A DNA stretch of 64,000 bases from Anaeromyxobacter soli. GTDB taxonomy: Bacteria > Myxococcota > Myxococcia > Myxococcales > Anaeromyxobacteraceae. Of this stretch, positions 26,583 to 35,944 are shown one piece after another. The DNA is taken from the NCBI RefSeq assembly GCF_022808855.1, contig NZ_JAKZLF010000005.1:87487-151486 (forward strand). Reading direction: 5' to 3'. Within the stretch, counting starts at the first letter, position 1. Each line of letters opens with the position of its first letter. Under the pieces are notes generated by a model that had not been told where the DNA came from, searched no databases, and worked only from the letters and a program-made list of their open reading frames with translations. The position numbers and the translations under genes were made by a program.

Positions 26583-27707
26583 TCACTGCCCGGCGGCCAC
26601 GTAGGCCGCGACCTCTCGCCAGACGTGCTCGAACTGCGGCCGGTCGAACCCGCTGCCGCTCGTGAGCCAGTCGAAGTGCGGCGGCACGCGCGTCGGGTGG
26701 TGGAAGTGGCCGATGACGTCGAGGTGATCGGCCCAGGCCGCGTGGATGACGTCGCCCCGGACCTGGCTCAGGGTCGGGACCATCCCGTCGTTCGCGCGCG
26801 CGTCGGTGCGCCACCCGTACGCGCGGCGCAGGACGGCGGCCTGGGCGCGGGTGAGCCGCGGCTGGTGGGCGGCGGGCGTGCGGGATGCGACGCGGTAGAG
26901 CGCCACGTACACCGCGTGCGTCGTCTGGGCGTAGGGATCGAGGCCCGCGCCGAGGGCGGAGCGGATCCCCGGCGGCCGCGCCCGGGTCACCACGCAGCCG
27001 TAGCGCACCCCCGGCCGGTCGTGCGTCGCCGCGTTGAACACGTCCATCGCGCCGGGGGTGATCTGGCCCACCAGATCCTGGTCCTTGCCGAGGCTCGCGA
27101 AGAACGACTCGATCTCCTCGCGGCGATCGCGCGAGAAGTCCGCGAGGAGATCCTTCAGGAGCTGGTCGACGAGGCTGCCCGGCGCCGCGTCGCGACGCCG
27201 GAGGATCCGGGCGACGCGCAGCCCGAGGCCGATGGGGAGCCGGCCCGCCCGGATCACGTAGATGGTCAGGACGGAGAGGAGCCGCAGCAGCTGCTGGCCG
27301 AGGAGGCTGTTGAAGAGGTGCGCGACCGGCGTGCCGTGGTGCGGGGCCGAGACGGTCACGACGGTGCGGACCGCGCGCGCGCAGCGCTCGACGTCGACGG
27401 CCGACGGGAGCGACACGTCGGGCGTGACGACGAGGCGCGCGTCGAGGCCGCCGCTCGAGTGGCCGATCACGCTGACGCTGCCGCCCTTCTCGTCGAGGAG
27501 CTCGTCGATGGACTCGACGAGCCGGGCCGCCCGGACCCGCAGGGAGGCGGTGGGGATCGTCCTCACCACCCGGACCTCGCCGCGGACCCCGAGGGCGGGC
27601 CCGATCTCGGACAGGTACTCGCGGACGTGGCCGAAGTAGGCGAAGTCGCCGAGGCTCGCGAACCCGAAGAAGCCCGGGACCAGCATGAGGTGATGCGGCC
27701 CGTTCAC
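26583..27707 (-). CDS. Alpha/beta-hydrolase lipase/esterase
   Basis: A protein of 374 residues with the triad of family I-type lipases: VIGHSSGGLDARL (nucleophile Ser), NDGMVPTLSQ (Asp) and ADHLDVIGHF (His). LMLVPGFFGFASLGDFAYF is the oxyanion-hole start, and VSAPHHGTPVAHLF is typical of triacylglycerol lipases. No signal peptide is evident, so it may be cytoplasmic or use another export route. The GTG start lacks a good ribosome site. It converges with the PrsW-like gene (20-bp gap). The natural lipid is unknown. Confidence 0.88.
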   Translation of the reverse strand: MNGPHHLMLVPGFFGFASLGDFAYFGHVREYLSEIGPALGVRGEVRVVRTIPTASLRVRAARLVESIDELLDEKGGSVSVIGHSSGGLDARLVVTPDVSLPSAVDVERCARAVRTVVTVSAPHHGTPVAHLFNSLLGQQLLRLLSVLTIYVIRAGRLPIGLGLRVARILRRRDAAPGSLVDQLLKDLLADFSRDRREEIESFFASLGKDQDLVGQITPGAMDVFNAATHDRPGVRYGCVVTRARPPGIRSALGAGLDPYAQTTHAVYVALYRVASRTPAAHQPRLTRAQAAVLRRAYGWRTDARANDGMVPTLSQVRGDVIHAAWADHLDVIGHFHHPTRVPPHFDWLTSGSGFDRPQFEHVWREVAAYVAAGQ

Positions 27708-27920
27708 CGGGGAAATCTAGCCCCCGCGCGGCCGCCTCCGGACTCCCAGGCGTGGTGCGGCGCGAGCGCACGGGACGAAGCCCCGATCGAGCCGGGCCCG
27801 TCACGCACAGACACACCGGACCCACGCGAGCGGCTCCAGCTGCACGCGCTCCGCTCCAGGAGGCCTCGAGCTCGTCTCGCGCGACCGACTTCACGTGACT
27901 CGGCGCGCGGCTCGACGAGC

Positions 27921-27946
27921 CTCTCGCGGGCGGAGGTCCGCGAGAG
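27921..27946 (-). terminator. Hairpin after the GNAT gene
   Basis: CTCTCGCGG-N8-CCGCGAGAG, a perfect nine-pair stem, ends at the base next to the GNAT stop codon (27947-27949 on minus). No T-run. Probable transcript end or 3' stabiliser. Confidence 0.5.
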
Positions 27947-28258
27947 TCAGACGAGCACGTCGCGCAGCGAGGCGTCGCGATCGAAGACGGCGCGCGCGTA
28001 CGGGCAGATCGGCACGAAGCGCGTCCCGCTCGCGCGCGCCCAGCTCACGGCCGCGTCCACGAGCTTCCGGGCCACCCCCTGCCCCCGCAGCGCGTCGTTC
28101 ACCTCGGTGTGCTCGATCACGGCGCGATCTCCGCCCTCGCGCGCGTACGAGAGCTCCGCCATGCGCCGCCCGCCCTGCTCGACGTAGAACGCGCCGCGGC
28201 CGCCCTGCTCCTCGTGCCGCACGTCGAGCCCGCCCGCCTCGAGGTTCTCCTCGCTCAT
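27947..28258 (-). CDS. Small GNAT-family N-acetyltransferase (YjdJ type)
   Basis: A 103-residue single-domain protein of the short COG2388-like GNAT group. YVEQGGRRMAELSYAREGG and IEHTEVNDALRGQGVARKLVDAAVSWARASGTRFVPICPYA show the family pattern: the RGQGVA acetyl-CoA loop and the VPICPYA strand with its conserved Cys. The substrate is unknown; relatives may act on small molecules or protein termini. The ATG at 28258 is chosen because the family starts there; no strong ribosome site is visible. Confidence 0.85.
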   Translation of the reverse strand: MSEENLEAGGLDVRHEEQGGRGAFYVEQGGRRMAELSYAREGGDRAVIEHTEVNDALRGQGVARKLVDAAVSWARASGTRFVPICPYARAVFDRDASLRDVLV

Positions 28259-28579
28259 GCAGGTGGAGCGTAAGGAGCGATCCGGACGGATGCACGCCGG
28301 GAAACGGGGACACGGGCGAGCGGCCCGCGGGCACGAGCTCCCCCGCCCACGAGGCCCCGCGGCGCGCCGCTCTCCGTGGCGGGATCTCACGCCGCCGACG
28401 TGACCAATCACCGCGGCAGGACCGCCTCGACCCGCGAGCCGCGATGCCACGCGCGATGCCTGGAGCCGCCACGTCTCATGACCAGCGCACGCCCCAGATT
28501 CGCGGGACGGCACGGAATGTGACGGGGACCCACCCCCCGGGTATCATCCGCCCTACACCTGGAGCGGAGGTGTTCCGAC
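28259..28579. other. Spacer upstream of the hybrid histidine kinase
   Basis: 321 bp without a gene, between divergent GNAT and kinase genes. A weak promoter-like TGTGAC-N18-TATCAT lies about 35-60 bases before the kinase start (TATCAT at about 28540). Otherwise nothing structured was seen. Confidence 0.3.
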
Positions 28580-30451
28580 GTGCGCAGCGATGGGGGCACC
28601 GCAGCGGACGGACTCGTGGACGCGCTCTTCGAGCAGGCCGGGGTCGGCCTGTGCCTCGTGAGCGCCGCGGGCAAGGTGGTCCGCACCAACCCGGAGTGGC
28701 TCCGCGTCACCGGCCACCTCGCCGACGAGGCGATCGGGCGCGAGGTGGCGGAGCTCCTCCCCTGGGACCGCGCGCTCACGCGGGCGCTGTGCGAGCCGCT
28801 CGCCGCGGGCGAGCGGAGGGAGCTGCCGCGCCGCCCGCGCATCGTGAACGGCCGCGAGGCGTGGTGGGAGGGGCGCGTCACCGCGGTCCCGCTCGAGGGC
28901 GGTACCGGCCGGCTCCTCGCGCTGCGCGACGTCACCGCCGAGGCGGCGCCGGGACCCGGCCGCGACGGCGCCCGCTACCGACGCCTCTTCGACGAGCTGC
29001 GCGAGCACGTCCTCATCTACACGGTGGTGCGGGACGGGGCGGGCCGCGTCCTCGACTGGGTGCTCTCGGACGCGAACCGCGAGGCGCTCCGGCTCCTCGG
29101 CGCGCCGCTCCAGGAGGTCACCGGCCGGCGCGCGAGCGAGCTCTTCGGCGCGGACGTCATCGCGGACGTCCTCGAGGCCTCGCGGGAGGTCATGACGAGC
29201 GGCCGCGGCAGCTCGTTCGAGCGCCGCTTCGCGTGGGACGGGCGCCACTACCTCACCTCGCTCTTCCCGCTCGACCACTGGCACCTCGTCCAGGCCGGCG
29301 TCGACACCACGGAGCGCGTCGCCGCGGAGGAGGCGCTCCGCGCGGAGGACCGGCGCAAGAGCGAGTTCATCGCGATGCTCTCCCACGAGCTGCGCAACCC
29401 GCTCGCGCCGGTGCGCACCGCGCTCGCCGTCCTCGATCGCGCCGTGCCGGGAGGCCCGGAGGCCACCCGCGCGCGCGAGGTCATCCGCCGGCAGAGCGAT
29501 CACCTCTCGAGGCTCGTGGACGATCTCCTCGACGTGACGCGCGTCGCGCACGGGAAGATCCAGCTCCGGCGCGAGCGCGTCGACCTCGCGGCGCTCGCGC
29601 GCCAGACCGCGGCCGATCACGCGGACCTGCTCGCCGCGCACGGCGTCGCGCTCCGGATCGACGGCGGCCACGCGCCGCTCCACGTGGACGGCGATCCGAC
29701 CCGCCTCGCCCAGGCGATCGGGAACCTGCTCGCGAACGCGGAGAAGTTCACTCACGGCGGCGGCAGCGTGACGGTGGCGCTGCGGCGCGAGGCCGACCGG
29801 GCGCTCCTCTCGATCTCCGACGACGGCGAGGGCATCGACCCGGCGCTCCTGCCGCGCCTGTTCGTCCCGTTCGTGCAGGCGGACGGCGGGCTCGACCGCG
29901 CGCGCGGCGGGCTCGGGCTCGGGCTCTACCTCGTGCGATCACTCGTCGAGCTCCACGGCGGATCGGTCGAGGTCACGAGCGCCGGCGCGGGGCGCGGGGC
30001 GCAGTTCACCCTGGCGCTGCCGCTGGCGGCCGAGGACGCCCCCAGGGCGGAGCCTCGGCGCGACCCGCTCGCGCTCGGCCGGCCACGGCGCGTGCTCGTC
30101 ATCGAGGACAACGCCGACGCGGCCGAGATGCTGCGCGACCTGCTCTCGGGCGCGGCCCACGAGGTCGCGGTCGCGCCGGATGGGCGGGCCGGCATCGCGC
30201 TGGCGCGCGCGACCCGGCCGGATCTCGTCCTGTGCGACATCGGCCTGCCGCTCGTGGACGGCTACGAGGTGGCCCGCGCGCTGCGCGGGGATCCGGAGCT
30301 CGCCACGACGCTCCTCGTCGCCCTCTCCGGCTACGCGCTGCCGGACGACGTCGAGAAGGCGGCGCGGGCCGGGTTCGACCGCCACCTCGCGAAGCCCGTC
30401 TCGCTCGAGGATCTCGGCGCAGTCCTCGCCGCCTCCGCGCGCGGCGCCTGA
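28580..30451 (+). CDS. Soluble hybrid sensor histidine kinase (PAS-PAS-HisKA-HATPase-REC)
   Basis: A protein of 623 residues with no membrane segment, so it senses inside the cell. Two PAS domains (about 12-122 and 133-248) are followed by HisKA with SHELRNPLAP (His269), an ATPase domain (NLLANAEKF, DDGEGID, GGLGLGLYLV) and a C-terminal receiver (VLVIEDNADAAEML, LVLCDIGLPLVDGYE with Asp553, conserved LAKPVS). The attached receiver suggests a phosphorelay to an unlinked protein. It starts at a GTG with GGAGG about ten bases upstream. No output gene is adjacent. Confidence 0.93.
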   Translation: MRSDGGTAADGLVDALFEQAGVGLCLVSAAGKVVRTNPEWLRVTGHLADEAIGREVAELLPWDRALTRALCEPLAAGERRELPRRPRIVNGREAWWEGRVTAVPLEGGTGRLLALRDVTAEAAPGPGRDGARYRRLFDELREHVLIYTVVRDGAGRVLDWVLSDANREALRLLGAPLQEVTGRRASELFGADVIADVLEASREVMTSGRGSSFERRFAWDGRHYLTSLFPLDHWHLVQAGVDTTERVAAEEALRAEDRRKSEFIAMLSHELRNPLAPVRTALAVLDRAVPGGPEATRAREVIRRQSDHLSRLVDDLLDVTRVAHGKIQLRRERVDLAALARQTAADHADLLAAHGVALRIDGGHAPLHVDGDPTRLAQAIGNLLANAEKFTHGGGSVTVALRREADRALLSISDDGEGIDPALLPRLFVPFVQADGGLDRARGGLGLGLYLVRSLVELHGGSVEVTSAGAGRGAQFTLALPLAAEDAPRAEPRRDPLALGRPRRVLVIEDNADAAEMLRDLLSGAAHEVAVAPDGRAGIALARATRPDLVLCDIGLPLVDGYEVARALRGDPELATTLLVALSGYALPDDVEKAARAGFDRHLAKPVSLEDLGAVLAASARGA

Positions 30452-30583
30452 GGAGCCCCGCCCGACGGCGCGGCGGGCTCCTCCCGCCCGGCCGCCCGGC
30501 CGCTCCAGGCGGGTCGCGCGCGAGGAGAGGCGTCCCACCCGGAAATCGGTTAAACCGGGGGCCCGAACCGTTCGAGGGTCCCC

Positions 30584-31780
30584 ATGAACGTCGCCTTCAC
30601 CGAGCACCTCCGCGCCCAGCTCCGCCAGCTCGAGGCCGACGGCCTCCTCAAGCGCGAGCGGGTCATCACCACGCCGCAGGGCGCCTGGGTCGAGGCGGAC
30701 GGCCGGCGCGTCGTGAACCTCTGCGCCAACAACTACCTCGGCCTCGCCGGCCGGCCCGAGCTCGTGAAGGCCGCCCAGGAGGCGCTGCCGCGCCACGGCT
30801 TCGGCCTCTCCTCGGTCCGCTTCATCTGCGGCACGCAGGACGTGCACAAGGAGCTCGAGGGGCGCATCGCCCGGTTCCTCGGCTTCGAGGACGCCATCCT
30901 GTTCTCGTCGTGCTTCGACGCGAACGGCGGCGTGTTCGAGGCGCTGCTCGGCGAGGAGGACGCGGTCGTCTCCGACGCGCTCAACCACGCCTCCATCATC
31001 GACGGCATCCGCCTGTGCAAGGCCCGCCGCTACCGCTACGCGAACGGCGACATGGCGGATCTCGAGGCGAAGCTCGCCGAGGCCGAGGCCGGGGGCGCGC
31101 GCTTCAAGCTCGTCGTGACCGACGGCGTGTTCTCGATGGACGGGTACCTCGCGAAGCTGCCGGCGATCTGCGAGGCCGCCGAGCGGCACGGCGCGCTCGT
31201 CATGGTCGACGACAGCCACGCGGTGGGGTTCATCGGCGAGAAGGGCCGCGGCACGCCCGAGCACTTCGGCGTGATGGGCCGGGTGGACCTCGTCACCGGC
31301 ACGCTCGGCAAGGCGCTCGGCGGCGCGTCGGGCGGCTACGTGGCGGGCACGCGCGAGGTGGTGGAGTGGCTCCGCCAGAAGGCGCGGCCGTACCTCTTCT
31401 CGAACACGCTCGCGCCGGTGATCGCGGCGGTGAGCCTCGAGGTGCTCGACCTCGTGGAGCGGAGCGACGACCTCCGCCGCCGGCTCCGCGAGAACGCCGC
31501 GTACTTCCGCGCCGAGCTGACGAGGCTCGGCTTCGAGCTCCTCCCGGGCGAGCACCCGATCATCCCGGTGATGCTGCACGAGGCGCCGCTGGCGCAGGAG
31601 TTCGCGCGCCGCCTCCTCGACGAGGGGGTCTACGCGATCGGCTTCTTCTTCCCGGTCGTCCCGAAGGGCCAGGCGCGCATCCGCACGCAGATGAGCGCCG
31701 CGCACTCGCGGGACGACCTCGACTTCGCCGTCCGCGCGTTCGCGAAGGTCGGTCGCGCGCTCGGCGTCATCCGCGGCTGA
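30584..31780 (+). CDS. kbl: 2-amino-3-ketobutyrate CoA ligase (glycine C-acetyltransferase)
   Basis: A PLP enzyme of 398 residues, the same length as E. coli Kbl. It splits 2-amino-3-oxobutyrate with CoA into glycine and acetyl-CoA. The alpha-oxoamine synthase motifs are present: [48 protein letters not shown] and the PLP lysine in [15 protein letters not shown]. tdh follows after 19 bp, forming the standard threonine degradation operon. A short inverted repeat, CGGTT-A-AACCG (30547-30557), lies upstream and could be an operator. Confidence 0.97.
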   Translation: MNVAFTEHLRAQLRQLEADGLLKRERVITTPQGAWVEADGRRVVNLCANNYLGLAGRPELVKAAQEALPRHGFGLSSVRFICGTQDVHKELEGRIARFLGFEDAILFSSCFDANGGVFEALLGEEDAVVSDALNHASIIDGIRLCKARRYRYANGDMADLEAKLAEAEAGGARFKLVVTDGVFSMDGYLAKLPAICEAAERHGALVMVDDSHAVGFIGEKGRGTPEHFGVMGRVDLVTGTLGKALGGASGGYVAGTREVVEWLRQKARPYLFSNTLAPVIAAVSLEVLDLVERSDDLRRRLRENAAYFRAELTRLGFELLPGEHPIIPVMLHEAPLAQEFARRLLDEGVYAIGFFFPVVPKGQARIRTQMSAAHSRDDLDFAVRAFAKVGRALGVIRG

Positions 31781-31799
31781 GGGCAAGGGGTAGACATCG

Positions 31800-32831
31800 A
31801 TGAAGGCGCTGGTGAAGTCGAAGCGGGCCGAGGGCATCTGGATGGTGCAGGACGCGCCCGTGCCGGAGGTGGGCGTCCACGACGTGCGCATCCGCGTCCG
31901 CAAGAGCGCGATCTGCGGGACCGACGTCCACATCTACAACTGGGACGAGTGGAGCCAGCGCACGGTCCCGGTGCCGATGATCGTCGGACACGAGTACGTG
32001 GGCGTGGTGGACGCGGTGGGCGCCGAGATCGAGGCGTTCAAGCCGGGCGACCGCGTCTCCGGCGAGGGGCACGTCACCTGCGGGTTCTGCCGGAACTGCC
32101 GCGCCGGCCGGCGCCACCTCTGCCGGCACACCGTCGGCGTCGGCGTGAACCGGCCCGGCTCGTTCGCCGAGTACGTGGTGATCCCGGCGAGCAACGTCTA
32201 CCGGATCCCCGACGACATCCCGGACGAGGTGGCCGCGATCTTCGATCCCTACGGCAACGCCACCCACACCGCGCTCTCGTTCGACCTCGTGGGCGAGGAC
32301 GTGCTCGTCACGGGCGCCGGCCCCATCGGCGTGATGGCGGTCGCGATCGCGCGCCACGTTGGCGCCCGCCACGTCGTCGTCACCGACGTGAACGACTACC
32401 GGCTCGACCTCGCGCGGAAGATGGGCGCGACGCGGGCGGTGAACGTCGCGCGCGAGGACCTGCGCGGCGTGATGAAGGACCTCGGGATGAAGGAGGGGTT
32501 CGACGTCGGGCTCGAGATGAGCGGCAACGGGCGCGCGTTCCGGCAGATGCTCGAGGTGATGAACCACGGCGCCCGGCTCGCGCTCCTCGGGATCATGCCC
32601 GGGGAGGAGGCCATCGACTGGAGCCAGGTCGTCTTCAAGGGGCTCGTGCTGAAGGGCATCTACGGCCGGGAGATGTTCGAGACCTGGTACAAGATGGTCG
32701 CGATGCTGCAGAGCGGGCTCGACATCTCGCCCGTCGTCACGCACCGCTTCCCCATCGACGAGTTCCAGCGCGGCTTCGACGTGATGCGGAGCGGGCAGTC
32801 CGGCAAGGTCGTGCTCGACTGGGCCGGGTGA
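31800..32831 (+). CDS. tdh: L-threonine 3-dehydrogenase
   Basis: A zinc-dependent medium-chain dehydrogenase of 343 residues oxidising L-threonine to 2-amino-3-oxobutyrate with NAD+. [16 protein letters not shown] and [12 protein letters not shown] hold the catalytic zinc ligands. The structural-zinc Cys set is [15 protein letters not shown]. The NAD fold is [27 protein letters not shown]. Its product feeds Kbl, whose gene lies 19 bp upstream. Together they provide glycine and acetyl-CoA. Confidence 0.97.
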   Translation: MKALVKSKRAEGIWMVQDAPVPEVGVHDVRIRVRKSAICGTDVHIYNWDEWSQRTVPVPMIVGHEYVGVVDAVGAEIEAFKPGDRVSGEGHVTCGFCRNCRAGRRHLCRHTVGVGVNRPGSFAEYVVIPASNVYRIPDDIPDEVAAIFDPYGNATHTALSFDLVGEDVLVTGAGPIGVMAVAIARHVGARHVVVTDVNDYRLDLARKMGATRAVNVAREDLRGVMKDLGMKEGFDVGLEMSGNGRAFRQMLEVMNHGARLALLGIMPGEEAIDWSQVVFKGLVLKGIYGREMFETWYKMVAMLQSGLDISPVVTHRFPIDEFQRGFDVMRSGQSGKVVLDWAG

Positions 32832-32839
32832 GGGCGCGA

Positions 32840-32870
32840 CCGGCTCCGGGGCTTCACTCCTCGGAGCCGG
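32840..32870. terminator. Hairpin between convergent tdh and tautomerase genes
   Basis: CCGGCTCCG-N13-CGGAGCCGG, a perfect nine-pair stem nine bases after the tdh stop, in a 67-bp convergent gap. Likely a shared transcript end, though no T-run follows. Confidence 0.55.
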
Positions 32871-32898
32871 CGACGACCGCCTCGAAGGGCAGCGGGCG

Positions 32899-33297
32899 CT
32901 AGCCCGCCAGGGGATCCTCGCCCTCCGTCCACGACGGCAGCACGCGGTCCTCGAGCTGGAAGTTCTCGCCGTCGTGCTCGGTGTACACGACGTAGACGCT
33001 GCGCTTCGGCACGCGCCAGATCCGCTCGAGCTCGTCCATGATCGCGAGGGCGAGCCGCCGCTTCTGGTCGGCGGTCCGCCCGCGCCGGATGTCCGCGTCG
33101 AGGAAGGCGATGCCCCTCTCCGGCTGCTCCGCGCGCCCGAACACGAGGTCGTCCCGGCCGTAGGAGCGGAGGGTGAGGCCGATGTGATCGGTGCCGGTGT
33201 CCATGATCCTCGCGAAGTGGCCGACGACGGCCTCCGCGAAGCGCCGCTTCTCCTCGGCGGTGGGGGCGAAGTTCAGGTCGAAGGAGAGGTGGGGCAT
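32899..33297 (-). CDS. Tautomerase-superfamily protein
   Basis: A 132-residue protein starting Met-Pro-His-Leu, so removal of Met would expose the catalytic N-terminal Pro of the 4-oxalocrotonate tautomerase/CHMI/MIF superfamily. It spans two beta-alpha-beta units (HLSFDLNFAPTAEEKRRFAEAVVGHFARI and GIAFLDADIRRGRTADQKRRLALAIMDELERIW), like the 125-130-residue CHMI or CaaD-type members. No aromatic-degradation genes are adjacent, so the substrate is unknown. Confidence 0.82.
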   Translation of the reverse strand: MPHLSFDLNFAPTAEEKRRFAEAVVGHFARIMDTGTDHIGLTLRSYGRDDLVFGRAEQPERGIAFLDADIRRGRTADQKRRLALAIMDELERIWRVPKRSVYVVYTEHDGENFQLEDRVLPSWTEGEDPLAG

Positions 33298-33418
33298 CGG
33301 CGCGCTCCGGGTCGAGGGGGACCGCGACCGTTGAGTAACGGGGAGCGGGCGCGGGGCGACGGCCCGGGTGGGAGCGGGGGAGGTCGGGGTCGACGTTCGG
33401 ATCGCCCCGGTATCCGAG

Positions 33419-34609
33419 CTAGGTGAACGCGTCGATCCCCGTCGCCGCCCTCCCCAGCGCCAGCGTGTGCACGTCGTGGGTCCCCTCGTACGTGTAGACC
33501 GACTCCAGGTTGGCCATGTGCCGCATGGGCGGGTGGTCGTCGACGATGCCGGCGGCGCCCAGGATCTCCCGGCAGGTCCGCGCCGCGTCGCGCGCCATCC
33601 GCACGTTCGCGCGCTTCGCCATCGAGATCTGCGCCGCGGTCGCGCCGCCCTGACCCTCGAGCTCGCCGAGCCGGAGCGCGAGGAGCTGGCCCTTCACGAT
33701 CCCCTCCCACACGTCCACGAGCTTCTCCTGCACGAGCTGGAACGACGCGATCGGCCGCCCGAACTGGATCCGCTCGCGCGCATAGGCGCGCGCCGACTCG
33801 AAGCAGGCGATCGCCGCGCCCACCGCGCCCCAGGCGATCCCGTAGCGCGCCTTCGACAGGCACGAGAGCGGGGCCCGGAGCCCGAGCCCCTCGGTCCCCG
33901 GGAGCACGCTCTCGGCGGGGACGCGCACGCCGTCGAGGTGCAGCTCCGAGGTGATCGACGCGCGGAGCGAGAGCTTGCCCTCGACGTTTCTGGCGGTGAA
34001 CCCGGGCGTGCCCGTCTCCACGAGGAAGCCGCGGATGGCGCGGGCGTCGTCGCCGTCCACCTTGGCCCAGACGAGCGCGACGTCGGCGAGGCTCCCGTTC
34101 GTGATCCACGCCTTCGCGCCGTCGAGGACGTAGGCGTCGCCGTCGCGCACGGCGCGCGTCCGGAGCCCGCCCGGATCGGAGCCGAAGTCCGGCTCGGTCA
34201 GCCCGAAGCAGCCGACGATCTCGCCCCGGGCCATGGCCGGGAGGAACCGGGCGCGCTGCGCCTCGGAGCCGTACGCGTGGATGGGGTACATGCAGAGCGC
34301 CCCCTGCACCGAGGCGAAGCTGCGGAGCGCCGAGTCGCCGCGCTCGAGCTCCTGCATCGCCGCGCCGTAGGCGATCGCCGAGGCGCCCGCGCAGCCGTAG
34401 CCCTGGAGCGTCATCCCGAAGATCCCGAGCGCGCCCATCTCGGGGACGAGCTCGAGGGGGAAGGTCCCGGCGCGGAAGTGGCGCTGCACGACCGGCAGGA
34501 ACCGCTCGTCCACGAACCGGCTCACCGCGCGGCGAACGAGCCGCTCCTCGTCCGACAGCCGGTCCTCTACCTGGAACAGATCGGCGGGGGCTGGTGTTTG
34601 GATCTTCAT
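33419..34609 (-). CDS. gcdH: Acyl-CoA dehydrogenase, glutaryl-CoA dehydrogenase type
   Basis: A flavoprotein of 396 residues that oxidises and decarboxylates glutaryl-CoA to crotonyl-CoA in lysine/tryptophan and aromatic catabolism. GLTEPDFGSDPGGLRTRA and KAWITNGSLADVALVWAK are ACAD FAD/substrate motifs, ARYGIAWGAVGAAIACFE and RIQFGRPIASFQLVQEKL follow, and YTYEGTHDVHTLALGRAATG carries the catalytic Glu in the typical GCDH context. The ATG at 34609 is preferred over a TTG twelve codons earlier. It is divergent from the histidine kinase at 34720. The assignment within the ACAD family rests on motifs only. Confidence 0.85.
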   Translation of the reverse strand: MKIQTPAPADLFQVEDRLSDEERLVRRAVSRFVDERFLPVVQRHFRAGTFPLELVPEMGALGIFGMTLQGYGCAGASAIAYGAAMQELERGDSALRSFASVQGALCMYPIHAYGSEAQRARFLPAMARGEIVGCFGLTEPDFGSDPGGLRTRAVRDGDAYVLDGAKAWITNGSLADVALVWAKVDGDDARAIRGFLVETGTPGFTARNVEGKLSLRASITSELHLDGVRVPAESVLPGTEGLGLRAPLSCLSKARYGIAWGAVGAAIACFESARAYARERIQFGRPIASFQLVQEKLVDVWEGIVKGQLLALRLGELEGQGGATAAQISMAKRANVRMARDAARTCREILGAAGIVDDHPPMRHMANLESVYTYEGTHDVHTLALGRAATGIDAFT

Positions 34610-34719
34610 CCCGGCAGCTTGTCGGGGCGCCACCGCGCCGGTCAAGCGCGGTGTCCCGAACCTCGGGGACCTCCGGAGGCAGACGGCCGGGGCCGGGCCC
34701 GGATATCCTGTTCGTTCTC

Positions 34720-35877
34720 ATGTGCGGACCCGACACCGCCGCGCCCCCGCCTGGCGCCGTGCCCACCCCCCTCCCCGACGCGCGCCGCGCGGCGCCGGAG
34801 CAGGTCCGCCGCGAGATCGAGGCCGCGCGCCGGAGCCCCGTGGTGACGGCCGTGCTCGAGGCCGCCGACGGGGCGATCTTGGTGCTCAACGCCCAGCGCC
34901 AGATCGTCGCGGCGAACCCCCGCGCGCACCTCGCGGGCGGGACCGGAGAGCTCTCGGGCCTGCGGATGGGCGAGGCGCTCGGGTGCGTGAACGCGCACGC
35001 CTCCGGGGACTGCGGCGCGTCGCCCGCGTGCCGGCAGTGCGGGGCGCTCGCCGCCATCCTGTGCTCCCAGCGCGAGGCGCGCTCGCTCGAGGCGGAGTGC
35101 CTGCTGCGCAGCGAGCTCCCCGGCCGCGCCGCCCTCGAGTTCAACGTCCGCGCGACGCCGCTCCCGGTGGACGGCCACGCCTTCACGGCGGTGTCCCTGC
35201 GCGACGTCTCCGCGGAGAAGCGGCGCGACGCCCTCGAGCAGCTCTTCCTGCACGACGTCCTCAACACCGTCGCCGGGCTCCGCGGCTGGGCCGCGCGGCT
35301 GCGGCGCGGCACCGTCCAGCCGGCGGCCGCCTTCGAGCGGATGGACCAGCTCACCGCCCAGCTCGAGCGCGAGATCCGCGACCACCGCGCCCTCCTGCTC
35401 GCCGAGCGCGGCCTGCTCACCCTCGAGCCCAGGCCGGTGCGCGCCGCGGACCTGCTCGCCGAGCTCGACGCGGTGTTCTCGTTCCACGCCGCGGCGCGCG
35501 AGCGGCGGCTCGCGATCGGGGCCACGCCCGGCGACCTCGTCGTGGAGACCGACGCCGCGCTCCTCCTCCGCGTGCTCGTGAACATGGTCGTGAACGGGCT
35601 CGAGGCGAGCCCGCCCGGCGGCGAGGTCGGGGTCTCGTGCAGCGCCGCGGGCGGCGAGGCGACGCTGGAGGTCCACAACGCGGGCGTCATCCCGCCCGAG
35701 GTGCGGGGGCGGATCTTCCAGCGCTCGTTCAGCACCAAGGCCGCGCGCGGCCGCGGCCTCGGGACCTACGGCATGAAGCTCCTCGGCGAGCAGGTCCTCG
35801 GCGGCGCGGTGTCGTTCCGCTCCGACCCGGAGCGCGGGACGGTGTTCGAGATCCGGCTGCCGCTCCGGCGGCGGTGA
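34720..35877 (+). CDS. Sensor histidine kinase with Cys-cluster PAS domain
   Basis: A soluble kinase of 385 residues. A PAS domain (about 35-165) contains the Cys-rich insert GCVNAHASGDCGASPACRQC, four Cys that could bind a metal or Fe-S cluster or sense redox. The phospho-acceptor box is the less common FLHDVLNTVAGLRGWA (HD rather than HE). The ATPase domain shows NMVVNGLEASP, an N-box, and RGRGLGTYGMKLLGEQVLGG. There is no receiver or membrane helix. The ATG at 34720 has no Shine-Dalgarno, but TATCCT (34704-34709) lies ten bases upstream, so the mRNA may have almost no leader. Confidence 0.88.
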   Translation: MCGPDTAAPPPGAVPTPLPDARRAAPEQVRREIEAARRSPVVTAVLEAADGAILVLNAQRQIVAANPRAHLAGGTGELSGLRMGEALGCVNAHASGDCGASPACRQCGALAAILCSQREARSLEAECLLRSELPGRAALEFNVRATPLPVDGHAFTAVSLRDVSAEKRRDALEQLFLHDVLNTVAGLRGWAARLRRGTVQPAAAFERMDQLTAQLEREIRDHRALLLAERGLLTLEPRPVRAADLLAELDAVFSFHAAARERRLAIGATPGDLVVETDAALLLRVLVNMVVNGLEASPPGGEVGVSCSAAGGEATLEVHNAGVIPPEVRGRIFQRSFSTKAARGRGLGTYGMKLLGEQVLGGAVSFRSDPERGTVFEIRLPLRRR

Positions 35878-35888
35878 GCGAGCGAACC

Positions 35889-35920
35889 ACCGCTGGCGAT
35901 GGCTGCCACCCTGGGTGAAC
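35889..35920. repeat. Dispersed 32-bp element, copy B
   Basis: Matches 25641-25672 at 24 of 32 positions, with identical CGCTGGCGAT and GTGAAC blocks. It lies in the gap between the kinase stop and the convergent secreted-protein gene. The palindrome at its head is imperfect here. Confidence 0.4.
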
Positions 35921-35944
35921 GCGGTCGGCCTCCCGGAAGACGCG

